Source of the DNA: Arthrobacter sp. S41
Lineage (GTDB): Bacteria; Actinomycetota; Actinomycetes; Actinomycetales; Micrococcaceae
Assembly (NCBI RefSeq): GCF_004320535.1
Contig: NZ_SIHY01000003.1
Coordinates: forward strand, 248,001-312,000
Direction of reading: 5' to 3'
DNA: 64,000 bases
Of the stretch, positions 19,279 to 28,122 are shown in pieces (the stretch's first letter is position 1; each line of letters begins with the position of its first letter). The position numbers were made by a program, and so were the translations under genes. The notes under the pieces are model-generated. The model had not been told where the DNA came from and did not search any database. It was given only the letters and a program-made list of their open reading frames with translations.

Positions 19279-20409
19279 TTAGGCGAGGACCGGAGTCTCC
19301 CACAAGTTCAGCACCTGGCCGATGTTTTTCTCCTCGGCCGACTGGTACAAATCGGTAGCCCAGGCGACGTCTTCAATCGGCATGCCACCGACCGAGTAAA
19401 GGATGATTTCCTCATCATTGCGGCGAGCTGGAATTTTGCCGGTGGCAACGTCTGCAATCTCTTCAAGCTTTGATTCTGGCAGCTTGCCATCACGCATCAA
19501 ATCGTGGAAGTGAGTACCTGGAATGCCCAGCAGCTGATAGGCCTGAGTTCCATATTCCTCAGCCCATGCGTCATACAGACCACGGGCGTCCAGGATCAGA
19601 CGGGCATCGTTGATGATGAAGTCATCATCAAATCGTGCAGCCGCTGGTAGCAACAGGAGCGCGCCAGGCTTGATGGCCTCAGTTGGGAAGTAAGGGAAGG
19701 CATCAGAACCCTTAATGTCGGTGCTGGTGGTCGCCATGATGACGTCCGCGTCCTTGATGGCTTCTTCAATGGTTTCAGCGGCCACAATCGAGGTCACCTG
19801 AGGGAAGTTTTCACGGATGTACTGAGCGAAGGACTCCACGCCAGCAGCCGAGCGGCCCTTGACGGTCACGGTGTGAATGCTCGGGCGCAGCGACAGGGTC
19901 GCGTCAATGACGGACTTGGCAATCACGCCGGGACCAACCACGGCGGCGACCTTGGCGTCCTGCTTGGCCAGGTGCTTCACTCCCACACCCGGAACCGCTC
20001 CGGTGCGGTAGGCGCTGAGCAGGTTTGCGCTCATCACGGCCATCGGCGCACCGGTATCGGTGTCGTTCAGAGTGAATAGGTGAATGGACCGTGGCTGACC
20101 CTTGGCACGGTTTTCAGTGTTTGAGCCGTACCACTTCACGCCGGTAGTTCCGAAACGTCCGCCGAGGTAAGCCGGCATAGCCATGAAGCGGCGGTCCGGG
20201 CCATCACTTGGCATACCTTCGTGGACTGGGTTCTGCGGGAAGGTGATCATGGCGCCGTGCGAGTTGCCGTTTTCTCCGGCCATCCGGTAGTCCCCGTTGC
20301 GAAGCAGGATCAACGCTTCTTCCATCACGTCGGTGCAACGAGCGATATCGGTGACACCTGCGGCGATCATGTCCTGCTCGCTGAGGTAGCGGAAGTTGAT
20401 AGTAGTCAT
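19279..20409 (-). CDS. Ornithine cyclodeaminase/mu-crystallin family protein (TynB-like)
   Basis: A 376-residue NAD-binding protein. It has NFRYLSEQDMIAAGV at the start, MPAYLGGRFGTTGVKWYGSN (substrate region), LLSAYRTGAVPGVGVKHLA and VAAVVGPGVIAKSVIDATLS (Rossmann loop), all standard for ornithine cyclodeaminase, which makes proline and ammonia from ornithine. Close relatives in Arthrobacter are called tyramine oxidase subunit B. It ends the amt-glnK-ocd operon, 40 bases after glnK, so a role in nitrogen release or amino acid balance is likely. Confidence 0.85.
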   Translation of the reverse strand: MTTINFRYLSEQDMIAAGVTDIARCTDVMEEALILLRNGDYRMAGENGNSHGAMITFPQNPVHEGMPSDGPDRRFMAMPAYLGGRFGTTGVKWYGSNTENRAKGQPRSIHLFTLNDTDTGAPMAVMSANLLSAYRTGAVPGVGVKHLAKQDAKVAAVVGPGVIAKSVIDATLSLRPSIHTVTVKGRSAAGVESFAQYIRENFPQVTSIVAAETIEEAIKDADVIMATTSTDIKGSDAFPYFPTEAIKPGALLLLPAAARFDDDFIINDARLILDARGLYDAWAEEYGTQAYQLLGIPGTHFHDLMRDGKLPESKLEEIADVATGKIPARRNDEEIILYSVGGMPIEDVAWATDLYQSAEEKNIGQVLNLWETPVLA

Positions 20410-20449
20410 TCGGGAGCTCCCTTGCTGGAATTTTCTAGAGGTTCAAAAG

Positions 20450-20797
20450 TTAGATGGCTGCTTCGCCGGTTTCACCGGTACGCACGCGGATGATCTGTTC
20501 CAAGGAGGTGACCCAGACTTTCCCGTCACCGATCTCGCCGTTTTCACCGGTCTTGGCGGTGTTGACGATGATCTCCAGCGCGCGTTCCAGATCAGGATCT
20601 GAGACCAGCAGTTCAAGACGGATCTTGTTCCGGAACATCACCGAGAATTCTTGTCCTCGGTAGTACTCGGTGCGCCCGCCCTGGGCGCCACGGCCCTGGA
20701 CTTCGGTAGCGGTCACTCCGGAGAAGCCGGCCTTTTCCAATTCGGAACAAATGGATTCAAGCCGGATGGGCTTGATCACTGCGGTGATAAGTTTCAT
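20450..20797 (-). CDS. glnK: P-II nitrogen regulatory protein, no Tyr51
   Basis: A 115-residue PII trimer subunit that would sense ATP/ADP and 2-oxoglutarate and gate the ammonium channel next door. Typical parts: MKLITAVIKPIRLESICSEL, T-loop GRGAQGGRTEYYRGQEF, GEIGDGKVWV and IIRVRTGETGEAAI. Counting from Met1, Tyr46 is kept but the residue at 51, the tyrosine that is uridylylated in E. coli and adenylylated in Corynebacterium, is Phe. It therefore probably lacks that covalent control. A two- to three-residue insertion precedes GEIGDGK. It lies 25 bases after amt. Confidence 0.93.
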   Translation of the reverse strand: MKLITAVIKPIRLESICSELEKAGFSGVTATEVQGRGAQGGRTEYYRGQEFSVMFRNKIRLELLVSDPDLERALEIIVNTAKTGENGEIGDGKVWVTSLEQIIRVRTGETGEAAI

Positions 20798-20821
20798 GGC
20801 AGAGCCTTTCTGTGCAGGCGG

Positions 20822-22060
20822 CTAGAGCTGACGGCTGTCATAGGCGGATTCAGCATGGATGGAGTTATCCAAACCAGCTTCCTCTTCGGCCTCGCTGACG
20901 CGGATTGGCGAAATCTTATTCATCACCCAAGCGATAGCGAAGGTCATGACGAAGCTGTAAACCAAGGTGGCGGCAATCGCGATCAGCTCGTGGCCCAGCT
21001 CGCTGAAGTGGCCGCCGAAGAAGATCCCTGCCATTTCTCCGGGTGCTTTGGGGTTAGCGAAGAAGGTTGCAAACAGCGAACCGGTGATACCGGCAATGCC
21101 GTGCACCGCAAAGACATCCAATGAGTCATCAATCTGGTGGCGGCGTTTCCAGGTAATGGCCCACGCGGCAGCTGCTGCGGCGAGGAAACCCACCATGATG
21201 GCACCAATTGGTCCCACAGCGTCGGCCACCGGGGTGATGCCGACCATTCCGGCAATGGCGCCGGTACCCAAACCCAGCATGGTGGCATGCCCATCACGAA
21301 CACGTTCAATCGTGATGAACCCCAGCATGCCACCACACAGGGCCAGCAAAGTGGTGAGAATGACGTACTGAGCCATGAAGTTCGCTCCGCCGGCGGTGCC
21401 GCCGTTGAACCCCATCCAGCCAGTAGCGATCAAACCCACGCCGATCAACATGAGCGGCAAGTTATGTGGTCGTCCCGGGCCCATTTTGCGCTTGCCCAAA
21501 ACCACAGCCAGGGCCAGACCTGCGGCACCAGCGTTCATGTGCACCGCGGTGCCACCAGCAAAATCGTGGAAGCCCAGCTTGTTGCGCATCCATCCACCGA
21601 CGGCCCCAGTTTCTGGGTTATCCAGCGCAAAGACCCAGTGTCCTAGCGGGCAGTAGACCAAGATGACCCACAAGGCCACGAAGACCAACCATGCGCCGAA
21701 CTTCATTCGTCCGGCAGCGCCGGAAGCGACCAGAGCTACGGAGATGGCGGCAAAGAGAATGTAGAACGCACCCCAGAAAGTGCCGCCAGCCTCATCGTCG
21801 GTCATAAAGTCAGAGAAGAAGGTGTATTCGAAAGGATTCCCGATGATTCCTGCGCCCCCAAGCGAATCACCTAGAACCAGCCCATGGCCGATAACCACGT
21901 AAACAACGCCGGTCACCGCCAATGCACTGAGCACCATCAGCATCATGTTCAGGACATTGCGTCCGTTGAGCATGCCACCGTAAAGCATTGCCAGTCCTGG
22001 GAACATCAGCAGAACCATGGCGAATGCCGCCAGGAGCCATGCCATGTCAGCGGCTTCCAT
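20822..22060 (-). CDS. amt: Ammonium transporter
   Basis: A 412-residue Amt/MEP/Rh channel with 11 expected helices: MAWLLAAFAMVLLMFPGLAM, LYGGMLNGRNVLNMM, the pore segment DFAGGTAVHMNAGAAGLALA (first pore His), and GVGLIATGWMGFNGGTAGG with later FAVHGIAGITGSLFATFF (second pore His). It takes up ammonium at low concentration and is blocked by GlnK. First gene of the operon amt-glnK-ocd. AGGGG lies about ten bases before the ATG. Confidence 0.95.
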   Translation of the reverse strand: MEAADMAWLLAAFAMVLLMFPGLAMLYGGMLNGRNVLNMMLMVLSALAVTGVVYVVIGHGLVLGDSLGGAGIIGNPFEYTFFSDFMTDDEAGGTFWGAFYILFAAISVALVASGAAGRMKFGAWLVFVALWVILVYCPLGHWVFALDNPETGAVGGWMRNKLGFHDFAGGTAVHMNAGAAGLALAVVLGKRKMGPGRPHNLPLMLIGVGLIATGWMGFNGGTAGGANFMAQYVILTTLLALCGGMLGFITIERVRDGHATMLGLGTGAIAGMVGITPVADAVGPIGAIMVGFLAAAAAAWAITWKRRHQIDDSLDVFAVHGIAGITGSLFATFFANPKAPGEMAGIFFGGHFSELGHELIAIAATLVYSFVMTFAIAWVMNKISPIRVSEAEEEAGLDNSIHAESAYDSRQL

Positions 22061-22437
22061 GATGGGCGCCCCTTTCGAAGTTTGTGTTTGCGAGCAACTT
22101 CAAACTATCGAGGCCAGGTTCCGCTTCGCTTTCGAATCCGTTTCTAATAAGCAACACAATGTTTCGTTTCACGGATCAAATATCAAGGGTGTGAATTCTT
22201 TGTAAAAGCGTGGTCATCTACTGACTTCTTTTTGGTCGCAGGCCACGTCAAAGATATTCTGAATGGCAATTATTAGGCTCCGACGTGGCTTTATTAGTCA
22301 GTCGCTATAGATGAACTTGTGGAAACGCGTAGGAAACACCTCTGATTCCACTGCGAAATCCGCAACTTGTAGCGTGGGTTGTATCAACCTTTACGGGCCA
22401 GCTTCATTGGCCCTAAACGCAATAGTTGGAGCTAGTC
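22061..22437. other. Divergent regulatory gap upstream of amt
   Basis: About 375 bases between amt and the divergent C26 gene, AT-rich in the middle. On the minus strand GTGAAACGAAAC near 22165-22176 has a loose likeness to GlnR-type GAAAC elements, but no full two-box site is clear. I see no gene in it. Confidence 0.35.
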
Positions 22438-23184
22438 TTGGCACCTTTGAATTTTTCGGTCCTGCACATTCGTGAGTCTCGTCCCCACAACCCGCAATTC
22501 CAAACGGAACTTGATGAGCTCAACGAAAACACTGTAGGTCAGATCATCGATGCCGGACACAATGCGTCCTTAGTGCCCTGTAATGATCTGAGCGTCGAGC
22601 AGATGCTGCAGATTGTTGATGCTTCTGACGCCGTGATCATCATGGGTGGTGAAGATGTTGAACCTTCGCTGTATGGTCGCAGCTCTGCTTACCCGGGCGG
22701 TGGTTATCATGAGCTTGCAGCGGATCGGAACCAGATCGCAGCTATCCAGCATGCCATCACTACCAAGACCCCACTGTTGGGAATCTGCCGAGGGTTGCAG
22801 TTATTAAACGTTGCTTTGGGTGGCACTTTGATTCAACATCTGGAGAACGCAGATGCTCACCGCAGCACCGGCAGCGATCCATTTGTTGATACCCGCCTGG
22901 ACTCGATCAGCACTGAGCTTCAGGAAGATCTATCTTCCAAGACCAGCCACAAGTGCACGCACCATCAAGCCATTCACGAATTGGGCACAGGTCTGCAAAT
23001 CGCTGCCATGTCCACCGATGACATTATTGAAGCCGTCATTCATGAGTCAGCGCCAGTGACCGCCGTGCAATGGCACCCGGAACATCCGCAGACTGCCTCC
23101 ACCCAGCTCCGCATGTTGATTCAGCGCCTAGCTACGCAGCACGAGCAAGTTTCCGGCATACTTCCAGAGCTCATCAACAGCTAA
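22438..23184 (+). CDS. Class I glutamine amidotransferase, gamma-glutamyl-GABA hydrolase (C26) family
   Basis: A 248-residue PuuD-like hydrolase. The nucleophile elbow is LLGICRGLQLLNVALGGTL (catalytic Cys), and VQWHPEHPQ gives the His and Glu of the triad. SDAVIIMGGEDVEPSLYG is typical of the family, which cleaves gamma-glutamyl amides such as gamma-glutamyl-GABA in putrescine catabolism. TTG at 22438 is preferred because GGAG sits six bases before it; an in-frame TTG at 22426 lies too close. The TetR gene follows 40 bases later and may regulate it. The location beside amt supports a nitrogen-scavenging role. Confidence 0.83.
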   Translation: MAPLNFSVLHIRESRPHNPQFQTELDELNENTVGQIIDAGHNASLVPCNDLSVEQMLQIVDASDAVIIMGGEDVEPSLYGRSSAYPGGGYHELAADRNQIAAIQHAITTKTPLLGICRGLQLLNVALGGTLIQHLENADAHRSTGSDPFVDTRLDSISTELQEDLSSKTSHKCTHHQAIHELGTGLQIAAMSTDDIIEAVIHESAPVTAVQWHPEHPQTASTQLRMLIQRLATQHEQVSGILPELINS

Positions 23185-23224
23185 CCTCCAGAGTCAAAGG
23201 GTTCCGGAGGCTAGACTTGGAATT

Positions 23225-23758
23225 ATGGCATTGACCCAAAATACGGTGGTGGACACCGCAGTCACTATCCTGCAGCAATTCGGGTTAGCTGACTTGTCGA
23301 TGCGTCGTTTGGCCAAAGAGCTGGATGTTCAAGTTGGGGCTCTCTACTGGCATGTGAAGAACAAGCAGGAACTGCTAGCTCAGGTGGCTGCCAAGCTGCT
23401 TAATACCCCGCAGCTCTCGGTTAATGCTGAAGATTTTAGCGCTCCTGCAGATGCGATTCTTCAACTCTCGCGCCGCCTTTATCTCGCGTTATTGCCGATA
23501 CAAGACAGCCCTGAAGTCATCGAAGTTGCCACCGCGATGCAAGTCACCGAATTGGCGCCAGTATTGCAGTTGCGTGACCTTTTGGAATCTTCAGGGCTTT
23601 CCACCGAGCAGGCCCGCCACGGACAACAATTACTGCTCAACCACATCCTGGGGTCTGTTGCCTTCCGACAGAACCTCGTGCAATTGGACGTTGATGCACC
23701 ATTAGCGGATGGGTTCGATTGGGGACTGCAACGGGCTGTTGCGGGATTGATTAGCTGA
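23225..23758 (+). CDS. TetR family transcriptional regulator
   Basis: 177 residues with a TetR N-terminal helix-turn-helix (AVTILQQFGLADLSMRRLAK, then ELDVQVGALYWHVKNKQELL) and a short helical C-terminal ligand domain like TetR class proteins. It lies 40 bases after the amidotransferase gene on the same strand. The ligand is unknown. Confidence 0.87.
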   Translation: MALTQNTVVDTAVTILQQFGLADLSMRRLAKELDVQVGALYWHVKNKQELLAQVAAKLLNTPQLSVNAEDFSAPADAILQLSRRLYLALLPIQDSPEVIEVATAMQVTELAPVLQLRDLLESSGLSTEQARHGQQLLLNHILGSVAFRQNLVQLDVDAPLADGFDWGLQRAVAGLIS

Positions 23759-23825
23759 CCGCTGGGAAAATAGCTTTATACTGAATTCTGAAGAAACGCA
23801 ACTGGCACCGGCCTCTGGCTTTGTA

Positions 23826-23875
23826 AATGTTGCGGGCTCCCGGACTCTGCTGCGGCAAAAGGGAGCTTCTTCACT
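23826..23875. terminator. Possible terminator between TetR and tdk genes
   Basis: GCTCCC and GGGAGC bracket a 19-base loop and are followed by TTCTTCACTT. The stem is short and the T-run is broken, so it is only a candidate for the convergent TetR and tdk transcripts. Confidence 0.35.
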
Positions 23876-23909
23876 TACATAGTTTGCAAGAAGCCCATCG
23901 CATCGAGTG

Positions 23910-24533
23910 TTAGCTGAGTTTCCCGCCGGAGGCTTCGAGGTAGCACGAGGCGCACAGCGATTCGTACCAAACGTCTTCGCCGTCGATGGCTACCTGATCC
24001 CCGTCAAAGACCACAGCTTCGCCGACCCGTCGGGTGTTAAACATGGCCTTGCGTCCACAACGGCAAATGGTCTTCAGCTCTTCCAAAGAGTGGGCAAGCT
24101 CCATCAAGCGTGCCGACCCAGGGAATGCATGGGTGCGGAAGTCAGTGCGAATGCCGTAAGCCAAGACCGGTACGTTATCCAGCACCGCGATACGCAACAA
24201 GTCATCAACCTGCTCGCTCGACAAGAACTGCGCTTCATCCACCAAAAGGCAGGCCACGGGTGGAGCATCTACATGGGTGAGCAATGCATCTGGGTCGTCC
24301 CCTGAACTTTGGGCTGCGAACTGCTCCCGGACGTTATCCTCTGGCCCAATGGTGAAGTCCGTGATGCGCTTGATCCCCAAACGCGAAACGATGGAGTTCT
24401 CACCCTTGGTATCAACACCCGGTTTGGCCAGCAGGATGCGCTGGCCACGTTCTTCATAGTTGAAAGCAGCCTGAAGCAAACTCGTGGACTTGCCAGAATT
24501 CATTGCTCCGTAGCGGAAATACAACTTGGCCAC
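23910..24533 (-). CDS. tdk: Thymidine kinase
   Basis: A 207-residue type II (TK1-like) thymidine kinase that phosphorylates thymidine for dTTP salvage. The P-loop is FRYGAMNSGKST, the Walker B/catalytic stretch is VACLLVDEAQFLSSEQVDDL, and four cysteines for zinc are in CRCGRKAMFNTR and LCASCYLEA. The start is GTG at 24533 because AAGGAG is five bases upstream; the longer ATG start at 24566 adds residues before the conserved beginning. Confidence 0.95.
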   Translation of the reverse strand: MAKLYFRYGAMNSGKSTSLLQAAFNYEERGQRILLAKPGVDTKGENSIVSRLGIKRITDFTIGPEDNVREQFAAQSSGDDPDALLTHVDAPPVACLLVDEAQFLSSEQVDDLLRIAVLDNVPVLAYGIRTDFRTHAFPGSARLMELAHSLEELKTICRCGRKAMFNTRRVGEAVVFDGDQVAIDGEDVWYESLCASCYLEASGGKLS

Positions 24534-24683
24534 TATCGCTCCTTGAAGAATCGTTGCGCCTACCAACTAGCGGGCATCCTACGATCTTAGTGCCAGCTCC
24601 GTTATTCACCGGTAGTTACACTCGGTGCAGCGCCCAATCCAACTCAACTCACAGCTGGCGTTGGAAGTTCGAGTTACCGAAAT

Positions 24684-26066
24684 CTAGAGGGTGTCCCGCT
24701 TTGGCTTTCTAGCAAAGACCACCCAATACAAGACTGACATCACCACAACAAATGGCACGCCGAAGATCAAGGTGTACTTGAACTGAGGAACAAAGAAGGA
24801 AGTCGCCAGCAGCGCCGCCAACAGCAGCGCACCCAAGATGGATGCAGCTGGATATCCAAGCAATTTGTACTCCAAAACCACCTGCTCCTTCTTCACCCTG
24901 CGCCGGAAGGAAACATGGGTTATCAGAATCATGAACCACGTAGCCAAGGCACCAAAGGTGGCCAAGGACAGCATGATGCCAAACCCTCCATCCGGGACCA
25001 GTGCATAAACAATAGCTGCGACTCCAATGCCGCCGGCAGACATCCACACCGCATGAATCGGCGCCCCGGAACGGTTAGTCCGAAAAGCCATGCGTGGCGC
25101 GTGGCCCGAGTCAGCTAGAGAATGCAACATCCGTGTGGCGGCATAAAGCTGTGCGTTCATGGCCGACAGTGCAGCAATGATCAATACAAAATTCAGCACG
25201 GAATCAGCAAAGGGAATACCAACTTGGGACATCACCGTGACAAAGGGTGAGCCACCGGAAATCAGTTCGCTGGTTGGTGCCACCGCCAGGATCAGGGCCA
25301 TGGTGAATACGTAGAACAGCAAGAGCCTGAGGAAGGAAACCTTGAAGGATTTGCGCACCGCAATCTTTGGATTGTGGGCCTCGGCTGCGGCAATCGAGAT
25401 GGCTTCAATTCCCATATAAGAGAAGATCGCAACAATCACCGCGCTCCAGGTGCCAAACAATCCGTTGGCGAAGAATCCACCTTCAGCGCTGTAGTTATGC
25501 ACCCCAAACTGATCTTGAGAATTATGGAAGACCAGCCACAGGGCAATGATGATGAAGGCAAGGACGGCAAAAACTTTAATTGCCGAGAACCAGTATTCGG
25601 TGGTTCCGAAGATCTTCACGCTGGAGAAGTTCACCGCCAAAAGAACGGCGGAGAAAATGGCCACCCACCACAGTCCGGGAATCTGTGGGAACCAGTACTG
25701 CATATACTCGCCTACTGCGCTGACCTCGGTGCCTACCGCAAAGATCAGTGCAGACCAATACAAATATTTGGTCAGGTATCCGGCAAATCGACCCAGATAG
25801 CGTTCAGCGTAAACGCCGAAGGATCCAGCCACCGGCTGCTTGACCGTCATTTCGGCGAGCGCACCCATGACCAGCAAGGCAACCACACCACCGATCACGT
25901 AGCTGAGGATTACCGACGGGCCAGCCATCATGATGGCCAACTTGCTGCCAGCAAAAAGTCCGGTGCCAATGGCACTGCCCAGGGCGATCATGGACATCTG
26001 CGCAGGGGTCAGTGATTTTTTCAGCCCCGACCCGATGTCAGTGGCGCGTACCGGCTGCTTGCCCAA
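24684..26066 (-). CDS. APC-family amino acid permease
   Basis: About 460 residues and 12 helices of the amino acid/polyamine/organocation family. LTPAQMSMIALGSAIGTGLF is the TM1 signature of AAT (GabP/AnsP/ProY) transporters, and ISIAAAEAHNPKIAVRKSFK and GSFGVYAERYLG also match. The start is uncertain: TTG at 26066 has GAAGGAG 5-6 bases upstream, while an ATG at 26087 lies next to a hairpin and has no ribosome site. It follows kynU on the same strand after 105-125 bases with two hairpins, so it may import tryptophan or kynurenine, but that is inference. Confidence 0.85.
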   Translation of the reverse strand: MGKQPVRATDIGSGLKKSLTPAQMSMIALGSAIGTGLFAGSKLAIMMAGPSVILSYVIGGVVALLVMGALAEMTVKQPVAGSFGVYAERYLGRFAGYLTKYLYWSALIFAVGTEVSAVGEYMQYWFPQIPGLWWVAIFSAVLLAVNFSSVKIFGTTEYWFSAIKVFAVLAFIIIALWLVFHNSQDQFGVHNYSAEGGFFANGLFGTWSAVIVAIFSYMGIEAISIAAAEAHNPKIAVRKSFKVSFLRLLLFYVFTMALILAVAPTSELISGGSPFVTVMSQVGIPFADSVLNFVLIIAALSAMNAQLYAATRMLHSLADSGHAPRMAFRTNRSGAPIHAVWMSAGGIGVAAIVYALVPDGGFGIMLSLATFGALATWFMILITHVSFRRRVKKEQVVLEYKLLGYPAASILGALLLAALLATSFFVPQFKYTLIFGVPFVVVMSVLYWVVFARKPKRDTL

Positions 26067-26092
26067 CAATGCTCCTTCAAATCTCATACAAA

Positions 26093-26155
26093 CAGCACGG
26101 CATCAGAACATACCGTGCTGCGTATAAGCGTACTCTGGCCATTGCTGGCCAGAGT
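26093..26155 (-). terminator. Two hairpins between kynU and the permease
   Basis: A perfect 10-bp stem with loop TTGC (26132-26155) is followed on the minus strand by an 8-bp stem CAGCACGG/CCGTGCTG (26093-26120). The second ends in GTTTGT just before the permease start. They may end or attenuate kynU transcription, or shape the permease leader. Confidence 0.5.
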
Positions 26156-26191
26156 CTAGAGCCCCCAAAGTAGTGGCTACCGCTTTCCCGG

Positions 26192-27472
26192 TTAGGTCAC
26201 GGCATTTCGTACGGCGTACTCTTCGCGCTGCCACGAGTCGGTGTGCAGAATTTCACGCAGTTTCTCCACGGCATCCCAAATATTGGTGCGCGTTAGGTAC
26301 AGCGGGGTAATGCCAAAGCGCAGGACCTCAGGCTCGCGGTAGTCCCCGATCACTCCTTGGTCGATGAGCGCCGCAATGATTTCATAACCGTGTTCGTGGC
26401 GGAAGCTCACGTGGCTACCACGTGCGGCATGCTCTCGTGGGGTCACCAGTTCCAGTCCGTAGCCAGCGCATCGCGTCTCAACTAGGTTGATGAACAGGTC
26501 CACGAGCTCCAGCGACTTGGCACGCAGCTGAGCCATATCTGCTTCTATGGCAATATCGAGCCCTACTTCAACCATGGCCAGTGAGGTCATTGGCTGGGTA
26601 CCGCACATGAATCGGCGGATGTCATTGGCAGGGGTGTAGCTTTGGGACATTTCGAACGGCCTGTTGTGGGACCACCAACCCGACAGTGGCTGCCAGAAAC
26701 GTTCATGGTGGCGGGCATTAACCCAGATGAAGGCCGGTGAGCCTGGTCCACCATTGAGGTATTTGTAGGTGCAACCCACCGCGTAGTCAGCGTCTGCTGC
26801 GTTCAGATCTACCGGTACCGCACCGGCGGCATGGGCCAGATCCCAGATAACCAGCGAACCAGCAGCATGAACCGCCGCAGTGATTTCATCCATGTTCCAC
26901 ATGGCACCGGTGCGGTAATTGACGTGCGACAGCGCTACTACTACCACGGTATCGTCCAATGCGGCACGCAGTGAAGCCTCGTCATCAATCAGCTTCACTT
27001 CATAAGCGACACCAGTCTCCTGCGACAGCGAGTTGACCAGGTCAGCCAGACCTTCGGCGATGTAGATATCGGTGGGGAAATTATCTCGTTCGGTCAGAAT
27101 CACCCGGCGCTCAGGAGCGTCAGCTTTTTGCGTGCGCAAGGCTGAGGCCAACGCCTTAAACAGGTTCAACGTAGTCGTATCCGTGATGGCAGTTTCATTT
27201 GGCTTTGCACCAAGTAGGCTGCCTAGCTTGTCGCCTAATTTGAGTGGCAAATCGAACCAGCCAGCAGTATTCCACGAACGGATCAGCCCCTGGCCCCATT
27301 CTTCGCTGACCACTTGGGCTGCTCGTTCTGATGCCCCCTTGGGAAGGGCACCCAACGAGTTTCCATCCAGATAGATGGTGTCCTCAGGCAAGATGAAACG
27401 ATCCCCAAAAGCGGTTAAGGGATCCGCCTCATCCAGCTGGGCTAAAGATTGGCGGGTCAGCTCGGCAGGCAT
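26192..27472 (-). CDS. kynU: Kynureninase
   Basis: KynU splits kynurenine to anthranilate and alanine using PLP. The 426-residue protein has IYLDGNSLGALPKGA near the N-terminus, TERDNFPTDIYIAEGL, VIWDLAHAAGAVPVDL (PLP-binding Asp), CTYKYLNGGPGSPAFIWV (Schiff-base Lys) and HVSFRHEHGYEI. No other kynurenine-pathway enzyme lies in the window, so it either serves a catabolic or anthranilate recycling role with distant genes. It is divergent from an Lrp regulator that probably controls it. Confidence 0.95.
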   Translation of the reverse strand: MPAELTRQSLAQLDEADPLTAFGDRFILPEDTIYLDGNSLGALPKGASERAAQVVSEEWGQGLIRSWNTAGWFDLPLKLGDKLGSLLGAKPNETAITDTTTLNLFKALASALRTQKADAPERRVILTERDNFPTDIYIAEGLADLVNSLSQETGVAYEVKLIDDEASLRAALDDTVVVVALSHVNYRTGAMWNMDEITAAVHAAGSLVIWDLAHAAGAVPVDLNAADADYAVGCTYKYLNGGPGSPAFIWVNARHHERFWQPLSGWWSHNRPFEMSQSYTPANDIRRFMCGTQPMTSLAMVEVGLDIAIEADMAQLRAKSLELVDLFINLVETRCAGYGLELVTPREHAARGSHVSFRHEHGYEIIAALIDQGVIGDYREPEVLRFGITPLYLTRTNIWDAVEKLREILHTDSWQREEYAVRNAVT

Positions 27473-27494
27473 TGTGCTCCTAAGATTTCAGTTC

Positions 27495-27516
27495 TCTACG
27501 CTGTAGACATCGTAGA
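27495..27516. promoter_or_regulatory. Candidate Lrp/KynR operator
   Basis: TCTACG and CGTAGA form a 22-bp inverted repeat (27495-27516); within it TCTAC-GCT-GTAGA (27495-27507) is a second palindrome. It lies 22 bases upstream of kynU in the 104-bp divergent gap. Confidence 0.45.
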
Positions 27517-27576
27517 ATCAAACACGAGATCATGCGACCAAATTCGAACTTTGATAAAGAATGAGATGAGATACCC

Positions 27577-28062
27577 GTGGATAATTCCCTCTGGACGGTG
27601 CAAGGTGATGCCGTTCCGAATCCTGTTCGCGTTGATGCCACCGACCTAGCGATCCTCTCGGAACTGAGCAAAGACGCCCGGATTGCCAACAACATTCTCG
27701 CTGCCAAGGTTGGTGTGGCTCCTTCTACCTGCTTGGGCCGGGTCAAAGCCTTATCCTCCGCTGGCATCATCACCGGATACCACGCAGCGATCAACGAAAA
27801 ACTCCTTGGTGTCACGGTCAATGCGATGATCTCTGTACTCGTTTCTCCAGCCGCCCGGGACCGGCTGCTTTCTTCGGCGAAGTCCCTGCAAGAACTGCCT
27901 GAAGTTAAAGAAGTCTTTGTCCTAGGTGGCTCCCCCGATCTACTGGTTCGAGTAGCCACCCGGAGCATCGATGATCTGCGTACTTTTGTCGCTACGCATC
28001 TGGGATCAAACAGAGCGTTTTCTTCAACCCAAACAGTGATCATCTTTGAGCATCTACGCTAA
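27577..28062 (+). CDS. Lrp/AsnC family regulator (likely KynR)
   Basis: 161 residues with an AsnC-type helix-turn-helix (VDATDLAILSELSKDARIAN, then AAKVGVAPSTCLGRVKALSS) and a C-terminal RAM ligand domain (VNAMISVLVSP ... VKEVFVLGGSPDLLVRVATR). The first 15 residues are an unusual extension. GTG start with a weak ribosome site. Head-to-head with kynU, as the kynurenine-sensing KynR is in other bacteria, so it probably activates kynU in response to kynurenine. Confidence 0.87.
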   Translation: MDNSLWTVQGDAVPNPVRVDATDLAILSELSKDARIANNILAAKVGVAPSTCLGRVKALSSAGIITGYHAAINEKLLGVTVNAMISVLVSPAARDRLLSSAKSLQELPEVKEVFVLGGSPDLLVRVATRSIDDLRTFVATHLGSNRAFSSTQTVIIFEHLR

Positions 28063-28122
28063 TCCTGCCCTCAGCGTCGTCGCGTGGCATCTCTCATCTA
28101 GATCTCATTTGCGTCCGGAACA

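Noticed and set aside
22140-22180. GlnR/AmtR site upstream of amt
   Set aside because: Only a loose partial match; kept as a remark in the gap entry, not as a site.
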